64,000 nucleotides of DNA. Origin: a virus. Every line of letters starts with the position of its first letter. Position 1 is the stretch's first letter. The notes beneath the pieces are model-generated. The model was not told where the DNA came from. It worked only from the letters and a program-made list of their open reading frames with translations, and did no database searches. The position numbers and the translations under genes were made by a program. The stretch lies in IMG/VR virus record IMGVR_UViG_3300002835_000070, positions 1 through 64,000 of that record; one strand, 5' to 3'. Positions 16,490 to 23,918 of the stretch are shown one piece after another.

Positions 16490-16714
16490 ATGAGCAAGAA
16501 ATTAAAAAGTTTAGTTGAGCATAACTCGATGAGTACAACATTTCATTTAGGAATGTTAAGTCCGAAACCTACTCCTAATGGAATTGCTTGTCCTAAATGC
16601 GGGGAAGAGTTACTTGATACCAAGCCAAATGAAACATTGGCTTCTATGCCACCACAAAAAAATGTTGGGTGTTCAAGTAAAAAATGTGATTATACAGGTT
16701 ATAGAGTAATTTAA
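16490..16714 (+). CDS. Small zinc-ribbon protein
   Basis: A 74-residue protein. CPKCGEELLDTKP near residue 34 and CSSKKCDYTGYRV near residue 60 form a four-cysteine zinc ribbon. The N-terminal 30 residues are unstructured-looking. Such proteins are common in Bacteroidota phages; partner unknown. Confidence 0.55.
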   Translation: MSKKLKSLVEHNSMSTTFHLGMLSPKPTPNGIACPKCGEELLDTKPNETLASMPPQKNVGCSSKKCDYTGYRVI

Positions 16715-16728
16715 TAAAAAACAAAAAT

Positions 16729-17013
16729 CCGATTGCAAGGTTAATTGCTACAATTATTATGGAAAATACATTTTTAGACAGGCTTAAAGTTGAAAAAAAT
16801 GAATTACTTGAAAAGGTAACTAAATTGGCAATGTTTTTAAATTCAGACAAAGTAGATAGCTTGTCTGATGCTAATGAATTACTTCTTAAACAACAGTTGG
16901 AAGCAATGAATACCTATTTGAACATTCTAATTATTAGAGTTGAATTATTAGAAAAATAAAATAAACCAAGAACCCGATTGCAAGGTTAAGTGCTACAATC
17001 ATTATGGAAAATA
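16729..17013 (+). repeat. Duplicated 40-base leader element (16729-16768 and 16974-17013)
   Basis: Two 40-base copies, 38 identical, each end within the first codons of a gene (starts 16759 and 17004). Each begins CCGATTGCAAGGTTAA. The first copy can form a small hairpin, GCAA-GGTTAA-TTGC, at 16735-16748. The second has one change (GTGC) that weakens it. The placement suggests a shared translation-control or RNA-binding element, or a trace of gene duplication. Confidence 0.6.
16759..16959 (+). CDS. Small coiled-coil protein
   Basis: A 66-residue helical protein with leucine-rich heptads throughout (FLDRLKVEKNELLEKVTKLA, ELLLKQQLEAMNTYL). The start lies in the first copy of the duplicated leader element. 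The next gene has the same leader and a similar helical character, so they may be ancient duplicates. Family unknown. Confidence 0.5.
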   Translation: MENTFLDRLKVEKNELLEKVTKLAMFLNSDKVDSLSDANELLLKQQLEAMNTYLNILIIRVELLEK

Positions 17014-17213
17014 TGACATTAGGACAAAGAAGAGTTCAAAGAAACTTTAATCCAACTGCTAATCCGCAGGTTGAAGAATTAAAAGAAAGTTATGCTCAAA
17101 TTATTGATAAACTTGAAAGTTTGAGAAACGAAAAAAACGGTAGAGAAATTTCAATTGCTCAAACTGAAGCCGAAACATCTTGTATGTATGCGGTTAAAAG
17201 TTTGTTTGTTTAA
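17004..17213 (+). CDS. Small coiled-coil protein
   Basis: A 69-residue protein with a basic, flexible N-terminus (LGQRRVQRNFNPTANPQVEE) and a helical remainder. Its leader and first codons repeat those of the gene at 16759. It stands just before the two-domain capsid paralogue. Function unknown. Confidence 0.5.
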   Translation: MENMTLGQRRVQRNFNPTANPQVEELKESYAQIIDKLESLRNEKNGREISIAQTEAETSCMYAVKSLFV

Positions 17214-17224
17214 TCCAAAGAACT

Positions 17225-18418
17225 ATGAGCGCAACTAAAGAAAAATCACAGGGCAAAATTAAAATTAAATACAGAAAACCAATGCAACAAAGTTTTTTAA
17301 ATAAATTTTCCTGCAAATTACTAAACGCATTTTTATTCTTTATTCCTCCTTTTTTTAAGAAGAAAAAAAAATACGTTGATGTAAGCAAACAACAAGGGCT
17401 ACCCTATATTGTTAGTGTTGAAAATACTACTACAAAAGCAGTTCACAATGTAGAATTGTTTGGTTCTTACGATATTTTAAGTAGAGATGTTTTTGATAAT
17501 TACGGGAACTATGTTAGTCGTGGATTGAAAATAACTTCTAACGTTCCTAACGTAAGTTATAAAGACATACTTCACGCATTTGCTTTTATGAAATTCAGGG
17601 TTGGTTTAACTTACATTATGACGGTTAATCAAAAACAAATTTTCCACCCATTAAAAGTTCTTAAAAAAATGATTAGTGGAGATTTAAGCGAGAAAGTGTT
17701 GATAGTAACTAAAGACCCTTATCAGCAACAAATGAACATAGTTGCGGTAAAATCTGATTATGAGATTGACGGATTTACAAGTGTAATTATTCCAACATTA
17801 GAACCAAAAACAACTGCTAATTATTATTTCTACCCTGAACCTTTAGCTTTTGAAGAGGTTAAAAAAGAGAATTTCGCATTTAGGTTTTTCAAATCCATTT
17901 CCGACTATTTTAAGAAAAAAGAAGTCGTTAAACGTGCAAGTTTACCATTCACTATCGAAATTGCTAACTATACAGACGAAGTAAAGAAAGACGTTTCGTT
18001 GTTTGGGTCTTTTTCTAAAATAAGCCCGAATGAAGACAGTTATTTTAACAAAAGCAATAGTCTTGTTTGTAATGATGTTTTGATTAGTTCTTTAACACCT
18101 AATATCTCTTACGCAGAAATTCTTTATTATATTACGAATAACCCTGTTGGTATTGGGTTGAATTATATAAGAAGTTTAGAGGGCGATAAAAGTCAAATTA
18201 CGGCAGAATTTAAAATCAGAACAAAAGATGCCACAGGAAATGTAGCGCAGAGAACTATTGTTCCTGTAATTGACCCTTATCAGCAACAATCTGACGTTAT
18301 TAGTAATAATCAAAAATTTACTATTGACGGATTTACTGAATTTATAATTAGTGAACTCCAACCAAAAACTACCGTTGTTTATCAGTTTTATCCTGAAGAA
18401 GAGGTTGTGAAGAAATAA
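17225..18418 (+). CDS. Two-domain candidate capsid paralogue (tandem duplication)
   Basis: A 397-residue protein. Residues 1-60 are basic, with a short hydrophobic patch. Domain A (about 60-210) and domain B (about 240-395) both match the candidate capsid protein at 59233. Shared marks are the PYIVSVENTT or PFTIEIANYT start, VPNVSYKDIL or TPNISYAEIL, VGLTYIM or IGLNYIR, DPYQQQ in both, IDGFTSVIIPTL or IDGFTEFIISEL, and a closing FYPE. Linker 210-240 is basic. If each unit is a jelly roll, this is a double version beside a single version. Role as major, minor or vertex capsid component is open. Confidence 0.65.
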   Translation: MSATKEKSQGKIKIKYRKPMQQSFLNKFSCKLLNAFLFFIPPFFKKKKKYVDVSKQQGLPYIVSVENTTTKAVHNVELFGSYDILSRDVFDNYGNYVSRGLKITSNVPNVSYKDILHAFAFMKFRVGLTYIMTVNQKQIFHPLKVLKKMISGDLSEKVLIVTKDPYQQQMNIVAVKSDYEIDGFTSVIIPTLEPKTTANYYFYPEPLAFEEVKKENFAFRFFKSISDYFKKKEVVKRASLPFTIEIANYTDEVKKDVSLFGSFSKISPNEDSYFNKSNSLVCNDVLISSLTPNISYAEILYYITNNPVGIGLNYIRSLEGDKSQITAEFKIRTKDATGNVAQRTIVPVIDPYQQQSDVISNNQKFTIDGFTEFIISELQPKTTVVYQFYPEEEVVKK

Positions 18419-18431
18419 ATTACTACATTTG
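18405..18431 (+). promoter_or_regulatory. Promoter of the homing-endonuclease unit
   Basis: TTG at 18405-18407, 16 bases, TACATTTG at 18424-18431. The promoter overlaps the end of the capsid-paralogue gene and precedes a leader of about 105 bases with strong pairing potential. Confidence 0.6.
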
Positions 18432-18443
18432 TCAGGTAGTTGC

Positions 18444-18524
18444 CACTCGACAAAAAGTAACTTAAAAATTTTATGCTCTTACAATGAAGAACGAGGTCGA
18501 GTGCGTTTGGATTTGTAGGAGCAT
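18444..18524 (+). ncRNA. Structured leader with two interleaved helices
   Basis: CACTCGAC at 18444-18451 pairs with GTCGAGTG at 18496-18503, a perfect 8 bp. ATGCTC at 18473-18478, inside that loop, pairs with GAGCAT at 18519-18524, outside it, next to a T-run. The helices could form a pseudoknot, or be mutually exclusive as in an attenuator. It sits between the 18405 promoter and the endonuclease start. Confidence 0.45.
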
Positions 18525-18543
18525 TTTTTGTAAAAAAAATATT

Positions 18544-19050
18544 ATGCAAGAAGTTTGGAAAGATATTAAAGATTTTGAGGGTTTTTATCAAGTTTCTAAT
18601 TTAGGGAATGTAAAAAGGTTGAAAGGAAAAGGTAGTGTTTCGGAAAGGTTATTGTGCCGTAAAATAGATAGGTATGGCTATGTAAAAAGGGTTTTATGTA
18701 GATATGGTAAATGTTTTTTCTTAACTGAACATAGATTAGTCGCTAACTCATTTATAGAAAATCCCGAAAATAAAGCAACAGTAAATCATATTAACGGAAT
18801 TAAGACTGACAATAGAGTAGAGAATTTAGAATGGAATACTCAATTAGAAAACAAACAAAACGCAGTCAATTCAGGTTTGACAAACTTAAAAGGTAATAAC
18901 CACCCAAGAAGTAAATTGACAGAAATTCAAGTTTTAGAAATTAAAGATGTTGGTTTGTCTAAAACAAAAACTTTTTTGTCTAAAAAATACGGTGTTTCAA
19001 GAATTACCATTTCAAGAATAATTAATAATGTAAATTGGAATCATATATAA
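18544..19050 (+). CDS. HNH homing endonuclease, NUMOD4-HNH-NUMOD1 type
   Basis: 168 residues from the ATG at 18544 (an in-frame ATG at 18484 lies in the structured leader and is disfavoured). NUMOD4 opens with WKDIKDFEGFYQVSNLGNVK. The HNH_3 core is TVNHINGIKTDNRVENLEW near residue 79. A NUMOD1-type helix-turn-helix lies near 120-165 (LTEIQVLEIKD, KKYGVSRITISRIINN). A free-standing mobile endonuclease with its own promoter and terminator, inserted after the two-domain capsid paralogue. No intron around it is evident. Confidence 0.93.
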   Translation: MQEVWKDIKDFEGFYQVSNLGNVKRLKGKGSVSERLLCRKIDRYGYVKRVLCRYGKCFFLTEHRLVANSFIENPENKATVNHINGIKTDNRVENLEWNTQLENKQNAVNSGLTNLKGNNHPRSKLTEIQVLEIKDVGLSKTKTFLSKKYGVSRITISRIINNVNWNHI

Positions 19051-19056
19051 ATAAAA

Positions 19057-19088
19057 AAGCCACGCTATTTTAGTGTGGCTTTTTTTTT
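19057..19088. terminator. Bidirectional rho-independent terminator
   Basis: GCCACGCTA at 19059-19067 and TAGTGTGGC at 19071-19079 form a 9 bp stem (one G-U) with a 3-base loop, an A-run on the left and a T-run on the right. It ends the homing-endonuclease message on the plus strand and the small gene at 19105-19227 on the minus strand. Confidence 0.9.
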
Positions 19089-19104
19089 GTTAAATTGGTT
19101 GAGA

Positions 19105-19227
19105 TTATCCTCTTTTGAATAACCCTACTTTCCAAGCAACACCTAACAATAATACAATTTGAATTGTATTATGTACGTTGTTTCCGCCCAGCCAATTAGG
19201 ACTGTTGATGTCTAAAACTCCTGTCAT
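19105..19227 (-). CDS. Tiny membrane protein on the minus strand
   Basis: A 40-residue frame read on the minus strand. It starts MTGVLDINSPNWLGGNN and continues with one membrane helix (TIQIVLLLGVAWKVGLF) ending in KRG. It has an A/T-rich leader, a TATATTTG box on the same strand about 33 bases upstream, and a terminator directly behind its stop. This complete transcription unit makes it a real gene rather than chance. It resembles the other small virion-type membrane proteins in the window. Orientation opposite to its surroundings suggests a separate, perhaps late-expressed, unit. Confidence 0.6.
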   Translation of the reverse strand: MTGVLDINSPNWLGGNNVHNTIQIVLLLGVAWKVGLFKRG

Positions 19228-19259
19228 AATTTAAAGATTTAATTATTAATTAATAGTTA

Positions 19260-19267
19260 CAAATATA
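19260..19267 (-). promoter_or_regulatory. Promoter -7 box for the minus-strand small gene
   Basis: CAAATATA on the plus strand reads TATATTTG on the minus strand, 33 bases upstream of the start at 19227. The -33 element is weak (ATG 15 bases upstream). Confidence 0.5.
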
Positions 19268-19342
19268 ATTAAATATTTTTTACATTTACACTTTATTAAA
19301 ATTTTTTTATTATTTTTAAAATTGAATAATATAAAAGAACCA

Positions 19343-19395
19343 AATCGAATTGCACATAAAATCATTATATTTAATATGATTTTGATAATTCGATT
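19343..19395. repeat. Imperfect 53-base palindrome overlapping the polyvalent-operon promoter
   Basis: Outer arms AATCGAATT (19343-19351) and AATTCGATT (19387-19395) and inner arms AAAATCAT (19358-19365) and ATGATTTT (19376-19383) are perfect inverted repeats around an AT-rich centre. The right half overlaps the TTTG element at 19381. It may be an operator, a cruciform or part of an origin. Confidence 0.6.
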
Positions 19396-19411
19396 ATTAT
19401 AAATATATTTG
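19381..19411 (+). promoter_or_regulatory. Promoter of the polyvalent-protein operon
   Basis: TTTG at 19381-19384 and TATATTTG at 19404-19411 with a 19-base spacer, slightly longer than elsewhere. Transcription would begin about 19416-19418, directly at the ATG of 19419, so the message would be leaderless or use the ATG at 19431. Confidence 0.55.
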
Positions 19412-19418
19412 CTAAATA

Positions 19419-20663
19419 ATGTTTAAAGCTATGAAAAACAACCAATTAGATTATTCAGACTACTACGCAGACGGTGGTAAAGTTGACAAAGCAATTCCTC
19501 TTAACATAAGAAAACAAATCTACGATGCAGACGGAGAAAGAATAATTGACCCCGAAGCAATAGAAGTGCTTACTAACTACGCTGAAAATTTACCTCAAAC
19601 AAAAGACTTAAATACAAGCAAAACAACGGGAGAATATTATCCTGCAAGAAAAAAGCTACACGAAAAAATAATGGAATCTTTTAAAGAGGATTTGATTTGT
19701 ATTCAAAACGATGAGCCTATTGCTATTCTTATGGGTGGTTCTCCTGCAAGTGGGAAAAGTACATTTTTAAGAAAATACGCTCCTTACTTGTTAAAAGAAG
19801 AAATATTAAAAGTTGATGCTGACGAAATTAGAGCCAAACTACCTGAATACAAAGGTTGGAACGCTACTTCTACGCACCAAGAAACAAAAGATATTGTAAA
19901 TACACTTTTGAGTGACAGAACTATTGGTATTCCTTGTAAGTATGATATTATTTATGACGGAACTATGAATAGCACCAAGAGTTATTATCCACTAATTGCC
20001 CTATTGAAAAAATTGGGTTATAAAATATTTATCGTTTACATTGACAAAGTTGATGAGGCGGTAGTAAAAAAACGTGCTTTAGAAAGGTATAAAAAGAGTG
20101 GGCGATTTGTTCCTTTGGCGGTAATCGATGATTTCTTCACAAGGGGCAAAAGCGCACTTAATGAACTAAAAAGCAAAGCAGACGGGTATATGATTGTTGA
20201 CGGTTCAGGTGTAGATTATAATGTAATTGAGCGTGGAGGAATGAATTTACCTAAAAGACGTGCCTACTCAAAATTAGGTGTTCCAATTGCGGAATTAGAA
20301 AAACAACGTAAAATGGAATATGGCGGGAATACTTTTACTTTAAATGCTAAAAACCCAAAAAGTATTTCAGGAAGAAGCCTAACTCCACTACCTAAAATGA
20401 ATTACGGTTCTAATAGAAGTGTTTCAATGAGTGATAAGAAATTTGCTCAATGGTTATACGATAATGCTTTAGAAGAAGTAAAAGGCGATGATTATAGAAC
20501 GACTTTAGTTAAAGCGTTAAATCCAAGCAGACTTTCTCCTGCTGATTATGATTTCTTGAATTTGGTTCTTTTTGACCAAACCAATTGCAAGATAACCTAC
20601 GAAGACGGTGGTATTACCGAAAGTGGTACGCCTGACTATTTAGAAATGTTTTTAGGAAAATAG
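19419..20663 (+). CDS. Polyvalent-type protein with zeta-toxin-like kinase domain
   Basis: A 414-residue protein. After a short N-terminal tail with YYADGGKVDK comes a zeta-toxin/PezT-type P-loop domain (about residues 25-265): Walker A GGSPASGKST near 105, KVDADEIRAKLPEY near 140 and an Arg-rich lid near 215. Zeta kinases phosphorylate UDP-N-acetylglucosamine; in phage polyvalent proteins they are thought to act in the infected host. The C-terminal part has GG-marked junctions (MEYGGNTF, YEDGGITES) and ends TPDYLEMFLGK, a tail shared with the next two genes. Starts at 19419 or 19431 are both possible. Confidence 0.8.
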   Translation: MFKAMKNNQLDYSDYYADGGKVDKAIPLNIRKQIYDADGERIIDPEAIEVLTNYAENLPQTKDLNTSKTTGEYYPARKKLHEKIMESFKEDLICIQNDEPIAILMGGSPASGKSTFLRKYAPYLLKEEILKVDADEIRAKLPEYKGWNATSTHQETKDIVNTLLSDRTIGIPCKYDIIYDGTMNSTKSYYPLIALLKKLGYKIFIVYIDKVDEAVVKKRALERYKKSGRFVPLAVIDDFFTRGKSALNELKSKADGYMIVDGSGVDYNVIERGGMNLPKRRAYSKLGVPIAELEKQRKMEYGGNTFTLNAKNPKSISGRSLTPLPKMNYGSNRSVSMSDKKFAQWLYDNALEEVKGDDYRTTLVKALNPSRLSPADYDFLNLVLFDQTNCKITYEDGGITESGTPDYLEMFLGK

Positions 20664-20667
20664 GTAT

Positions 20668-21585
20668 ATGAAAAATTTCGCCTTTATAATAGTAATTCAA
20701 AACATAAAAAATCCAAACTTAATTTTAAGTGGTGGGATTAAAAACAAGTATAAAGGTGCTTACAATAAAATTTTTGACATTTTAAATGAAGATTTTGTAT
20801 TTGTTGAATTTGGAAGCGAAGATGAAGAGTTAATTGGAAATGATTTTTATTTATATTTTAATCTCACTCCTGATTTAGAAAAATTACATAGAATAACTAA
20901 AATACCAAATGTGAAAATAATCAGTCAAACATATAGTCAAGGAGGGTTAATAGCACCTAACGGAAAGCCAAGCAATCTAAATGCTACGCAGTATGAATTA
21001 GTTCGTACAACTGACTTTAAAAAGTGGTTTGGGGATTGGGAAAACGACCCTGATAATGCGAGTAAAGTTGTTGACGATAATGGAGAGCCTTTAGTTGTTT
21101 ATCATAATTCTAATATAGAATTTAATGTATTTGAATTAAAAGGATTATCTGATGGTTTTTTCTTTACAAAAAACATTGAAGATGAAGAATTTTCACAAAA
21201 AGGGTGGTTAAAATCTGAAGGTTTAACATACGAACAAGCAATAAAAAAAGGTTATGATTTAAAATACGAAAAAGTAAAACCTTACTTTTTAAATATAAAA
21301 CAATTTTTTACAGAAAAAAATGTTAAAAAACAATTTTGGAGTACACCTTATTTTGAAAATAGGGTTATTGAGTTTTCAAAAAGAAATAAAAAAAATGATG
21401 GGGTTGAATTTTTACGAGAAATAGATAACAAGCAAATAATAGTTGCTTTTTATCCAAACCAAATTAAACTTGCTGACGGAACGAATACTAAATTTGATTC
21501 AAGTAGTGACGACATAAGATTTGAGCAAGGTGGCGAAAATAAAAGCGGTACGCCTAATTATTTAAGAATGTTTTTAGGAAAATAG
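20668..21585 (+). CDS. Polyvalent-type protein with one ADP-ribosyltransferase-like module
   Basis: A 305-residue protein. Residues 1-90 are a separate alpha/beta region of unknown type. From about residue 92 the ART-PolyVal pattern follows: LIAPNGKPSNLNATQYELVR, KKWFGDWENDP, GEPLVVYHNS, and an IKLADGTNTKFDSSSDD end followed by RFEQGG. Most modules of this type read YHGT; here it is YHNS, so activity may be altered. The C-terminus TPNYLRMFLGK repeats the tail of the neighbours. It is coupled to the zeta-like gene in one operon. Confidence 0.75.
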   Translation: MKNFAFIIVIQNIKNPNLILSGGIKNKYKGAYNKIFDILNEDFVFVEFGSEDEELIGNDFYLYFNLTPDLEKLHRITKIPNVKIISQTYSQGGLIAPNGKPSNLNATQYELVRTTDFKKWFGDWENDPDNASKVVDDNGEPLVVYHNSNIEFNVFELKGLSDGFFFTKNIEDEEFSQKGWLKSEGLTYEQAIKKGYDLKYEKVKPYFLNIKQFFTEKNVKKQFWSTPYFENRVIEFSKRNKKNDGVEFLREIDNKQIIVAFYPNQIKLADGTNTKFDSSSDDIRFEQGGENKSGTPNYLRMFLGK

Positions 21586-22320
21586 GAATATGAAAAACGA
21601 GTTATTAGCACCTAACGGAAAGCCAAGCAATCTAAATGCAACCCAATACAAATTGGTTCGCACACCTGCGTTTAAAAATTGGTTTGGGGATTGGGAAAAC
21701 GACCCTGCTAATTCGAGTAAAGTTGTTGATGAGAACGGAGAGCCTTTGGTTGTTTATCATAGGACTAAAACAAAGTTTTATGAGTTTAATTCAGGTTCAA
21801 ATCTTATTGGGTGGTTAGGCAGAGGTTTTTATTTTTCTCCAAACAAAAACGAATTTAAGGAATACGGAAGAAGCGTTTTGAGTTGTTTTTTAAACATAAA
21901 AAATTTATTTGTATCTAAAGGCGAAGATGATGGATATTTGTTTAGCGAAGTTAAATCAATGAATAAAAGTAATGTTTTCAATGAAATAGATATTTCTCAA
22001 ACATTAAAAGAAAATGGCTATAATGGCGTTTTATTAAAACATTGGGATAGAGGTGTTATAATCAATTGTTTTGAGCCAAACCAAATAAAACTTGCTGACG
22101 GAACTAATACAGAATTTGATTCGAGCAGTAATGATATTAGATTTGATATGGGTGGTACTATTTTATTAGCACCTAATGGAAAACGAAGCAATCTAAATGC
22201 CGAGCAATATAAATTGGTTCGCACTCCTGCGTTTAAAAAATGGTTTGGAGATTGGGAAAACGACCCTGCTAATGCGAGTAAAGTAGTTGACAGAAATGGA
22301 GAACCTTTGGTTGTATATCA
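20947..22320 (+). repeat. Three near-identical DNA segments encoding the ART module start
   Basis: Segments at about 20947-21111, 21603-21762 and 22166-22320 encode the same module start and are very similar at the DNA level (each holds a near-copy of AGCACCTAACGGAAAGCC). The repeats are direct and could recombine to delete or duplicate modules. Confidence 0.75.
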
Positions 22321-23884
22321 CGGAACAAATACCGATTTTACAATATTCAGTTTAGAAAAAGTTGGGTCAAATGTAGATTATGGAATGTGGGGAAGTGGAT
22401 TTTACTTTTCTCCTTTGAGGTCATTTAGCAAAAATTATGGTAGTAGGTTATTAAAATTATTTTTAAATATTAGAAATCCATTTGTAAAGAATCCAAACAT
22501 TCAAGGAAGTAAGTCACAATTCAAGCCTGTTTACGGCAAGGAAGCATCTCTTAATTTAAGAAATGAAATATTGTCATATAATTATGACGGGGTTTTACAA
22601 TTTGAATCAGGAGAGAAAAACCCGCTTACTCAAATTATTGCATTTGAGCCAAACCAAATAAAACTTGCTGACGGAACTAATTTAACTTTTGATTCGGAGA
22701 ATGACGACATAAGATTTGAGCGAGGCGGGGAATTAAAAGCAGAAGATATGTTAAAGCACCCTTTGACAATCAAAAGATTACAAGACCTTGACGATAATGA
22801 TGGGTATTGGGTTAATCAGTATCACGCCAAAACAAAGAACTATAAACCAAATACCTATTACCATTTAAACACAAATAGTGGTCTTAATGCAGGTGTTGGA
22901 AAAGGCTTGTATCTTGGTAGAGATAAAGATGCTTTAATTTCATTTTATGATTTAGAGGGCGAAAATAAAACAGTAGATACTTATGTCGGAAATCCAAATT
23001 GGTTCGATTTAATGGACTATGCCGATTATGACCGATATGAACAAGAAGCGATTAGAAAATATGGTAAAAACTATGTTTCAAAAAACTCTATTTCTGATAT
23101 AGACATTAGAGGCGAAATGTTGAGAAAACTTGCTATTGAAAAAGGGTTTGACGGAATAAGATATTATGACCCTCAAGCAACAGGCGAAGAGTTTGTTTTG
23201 TTTGACGTAAAAAAGGTAAAAAAAATTGATGACGATTTTAGATTCAAAAATGGTGGTCGTACAGTAGCACAAACACCCGCACCGAAGAAAGACCGTGTGT
23301 ATGGAAGCGATTTGAACAAAAATAATTCTTCAAAAAGCGTATCAAGCGCAAAAATGATTAAATTTGACGAAAATACGCTTGAAGCTATAAAAAATAAAGT
23401 TCAAACACATAATGAGCAATACCCTGATAAAAAAATAAATTTGTCAAGTGCTAAAGCAGTTGTCCGTAGAGGAATGGGTGCTTATTCAAGTTCGCATAGA
23501 CCAACTATTTCAGGTGGAAAACCAAATAGTAGAGTTGCTTGGGGATTGGCAAGATTAAACGCCTTTACATACAAAATTGTAAACGGTAAAAGCAAGTCAG
23601 GAAAATACAGTCAAGATGATGATTTGATTGAAGAATTAGGGTTTAAGGTTGCTGATTATAAAAATGGTGGAGAAATGAGTAAAGATATAAGATGTATCAA
23701 CTGCGGTTGGGAATGGGATAGAAAAGATTCAGAATTATGGGATATGTACGTTTGTCATAAATGCGGTTTTGACAACACATCGTTTTACACTTCTGACCCA
23801 ATTAATCAGTTGTTAAAAGGTGGTAGATTAAATTCAAATAAAGGAGTTAATCCTGAATATTTAAAAATGTTTTTAGGCAAATAG
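21590..23884 (+). CDS. Multi-module polyvalent protein: three ART-like modules, DUF5824, zinc ribbon
   Basis: A 764-residue protein whose modules are each closed by a GG motif. Modules 1 and 2 (about 1-190 and 190-382) are ART-PolyVal copies with WFGDWENDP and VVYHRT or VVYHGT. Module 3 (about 382-560) is a more distant ART-like unit (YYHLNTNSGLNAGVGKGLYL). Module 4 (about 565-690) has the DUF5824 pattern (AVVRRGMGAYSSSHRPT, ARLNAF). Module 5 (about 695-755) is a CINCGWEW / CHKCGF zinc ribbon. The tail NPEYLKMFLGK matches the two preceding proteins. Such proteins are thought to be delivered with viral DNA and to modify host targets. Confidence 0.8.
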   Translation: MKNELLAPNGKPSNLNATQYKLVRTPAFKNWFGDWENDPANSSKVVDENGEPLVVYHRTKTKFYEFNSGSNLIGWLGRGFYFSPNKNEFKEYGRSVLSCFLNIKNLFVSKGEDDGYLFSEVKSMNKSNVFNEIDISQTLKENGYNGVLLKHWDRGVIINCFEPNQIKLADGTNTEFDSSSNDIRFDMGGTILLAPNGKRSNLNAEQYKLVRTPAFKKWFGDWENDPANASKVVDRNGEPLVVYHGTNTDFTIFSLEKVGSNVDYGMWGSGFYFSPLRSFSKNYGSRLLKLFLNIRNPFVKNPNIQGSKSQFKPVYGKEASLNLRNEILSYNYDGVLQFESGEKNPLTQIIAFEPNQIKLADGTNLTFDSENDDIRFERGGELKAEDMLKHPLTIKRLQDLDDNDGYWVNQYHAKTKNYKPNTYYHLNTNSGLNAGVGKGLYLGRDKDALISFYDLEGENKTVDTYVGNPNWFDLMDYADYDRYEQEAIRKYGKNYVSKNSISDIDIRGEMLRKLAIEKGFDGIRYYDPQATGEEFVLFDVKKVKKIDDDFRFKNGGRTVAQTPAPKKDRVYGSDLNKNNSSKSVSSAKMIKFDENTLEAIKNKVQTHNEQYPDKKINLSSAKAVVRRGMGAYSSSHRPTISGGKPNSRVAWGLARLNAFTYKIVNGKSKSGKYSQDDDLIEELGFKVADYKNGGEMSKDIRCINCGWEWDRKDSELWDMYVCHKCGFDNTSFYTSDPINQLLKGGRLNSNKGVNPEYLKMFLGK

Positions 23885-23918
23885 CGTTATCGTAAAATAT
23901 AAAAAAATATATTTAAGA

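Noticed and set aside
18419-19050. Group I intron carrying the HNH endonuclease
   Set aside because: The preceding capsid-paralogue gene ends normally with its full second domain and no continuation exon exists behind the endonuclease; no intron core was recognised.
23908-23915. Promoter -7 box TATATTTA before the 1681-residue gene
   Set aside because: The last base deviates from TAnnTTTG and no TTG is at the right distance; kept only as a remark in the gene entry.
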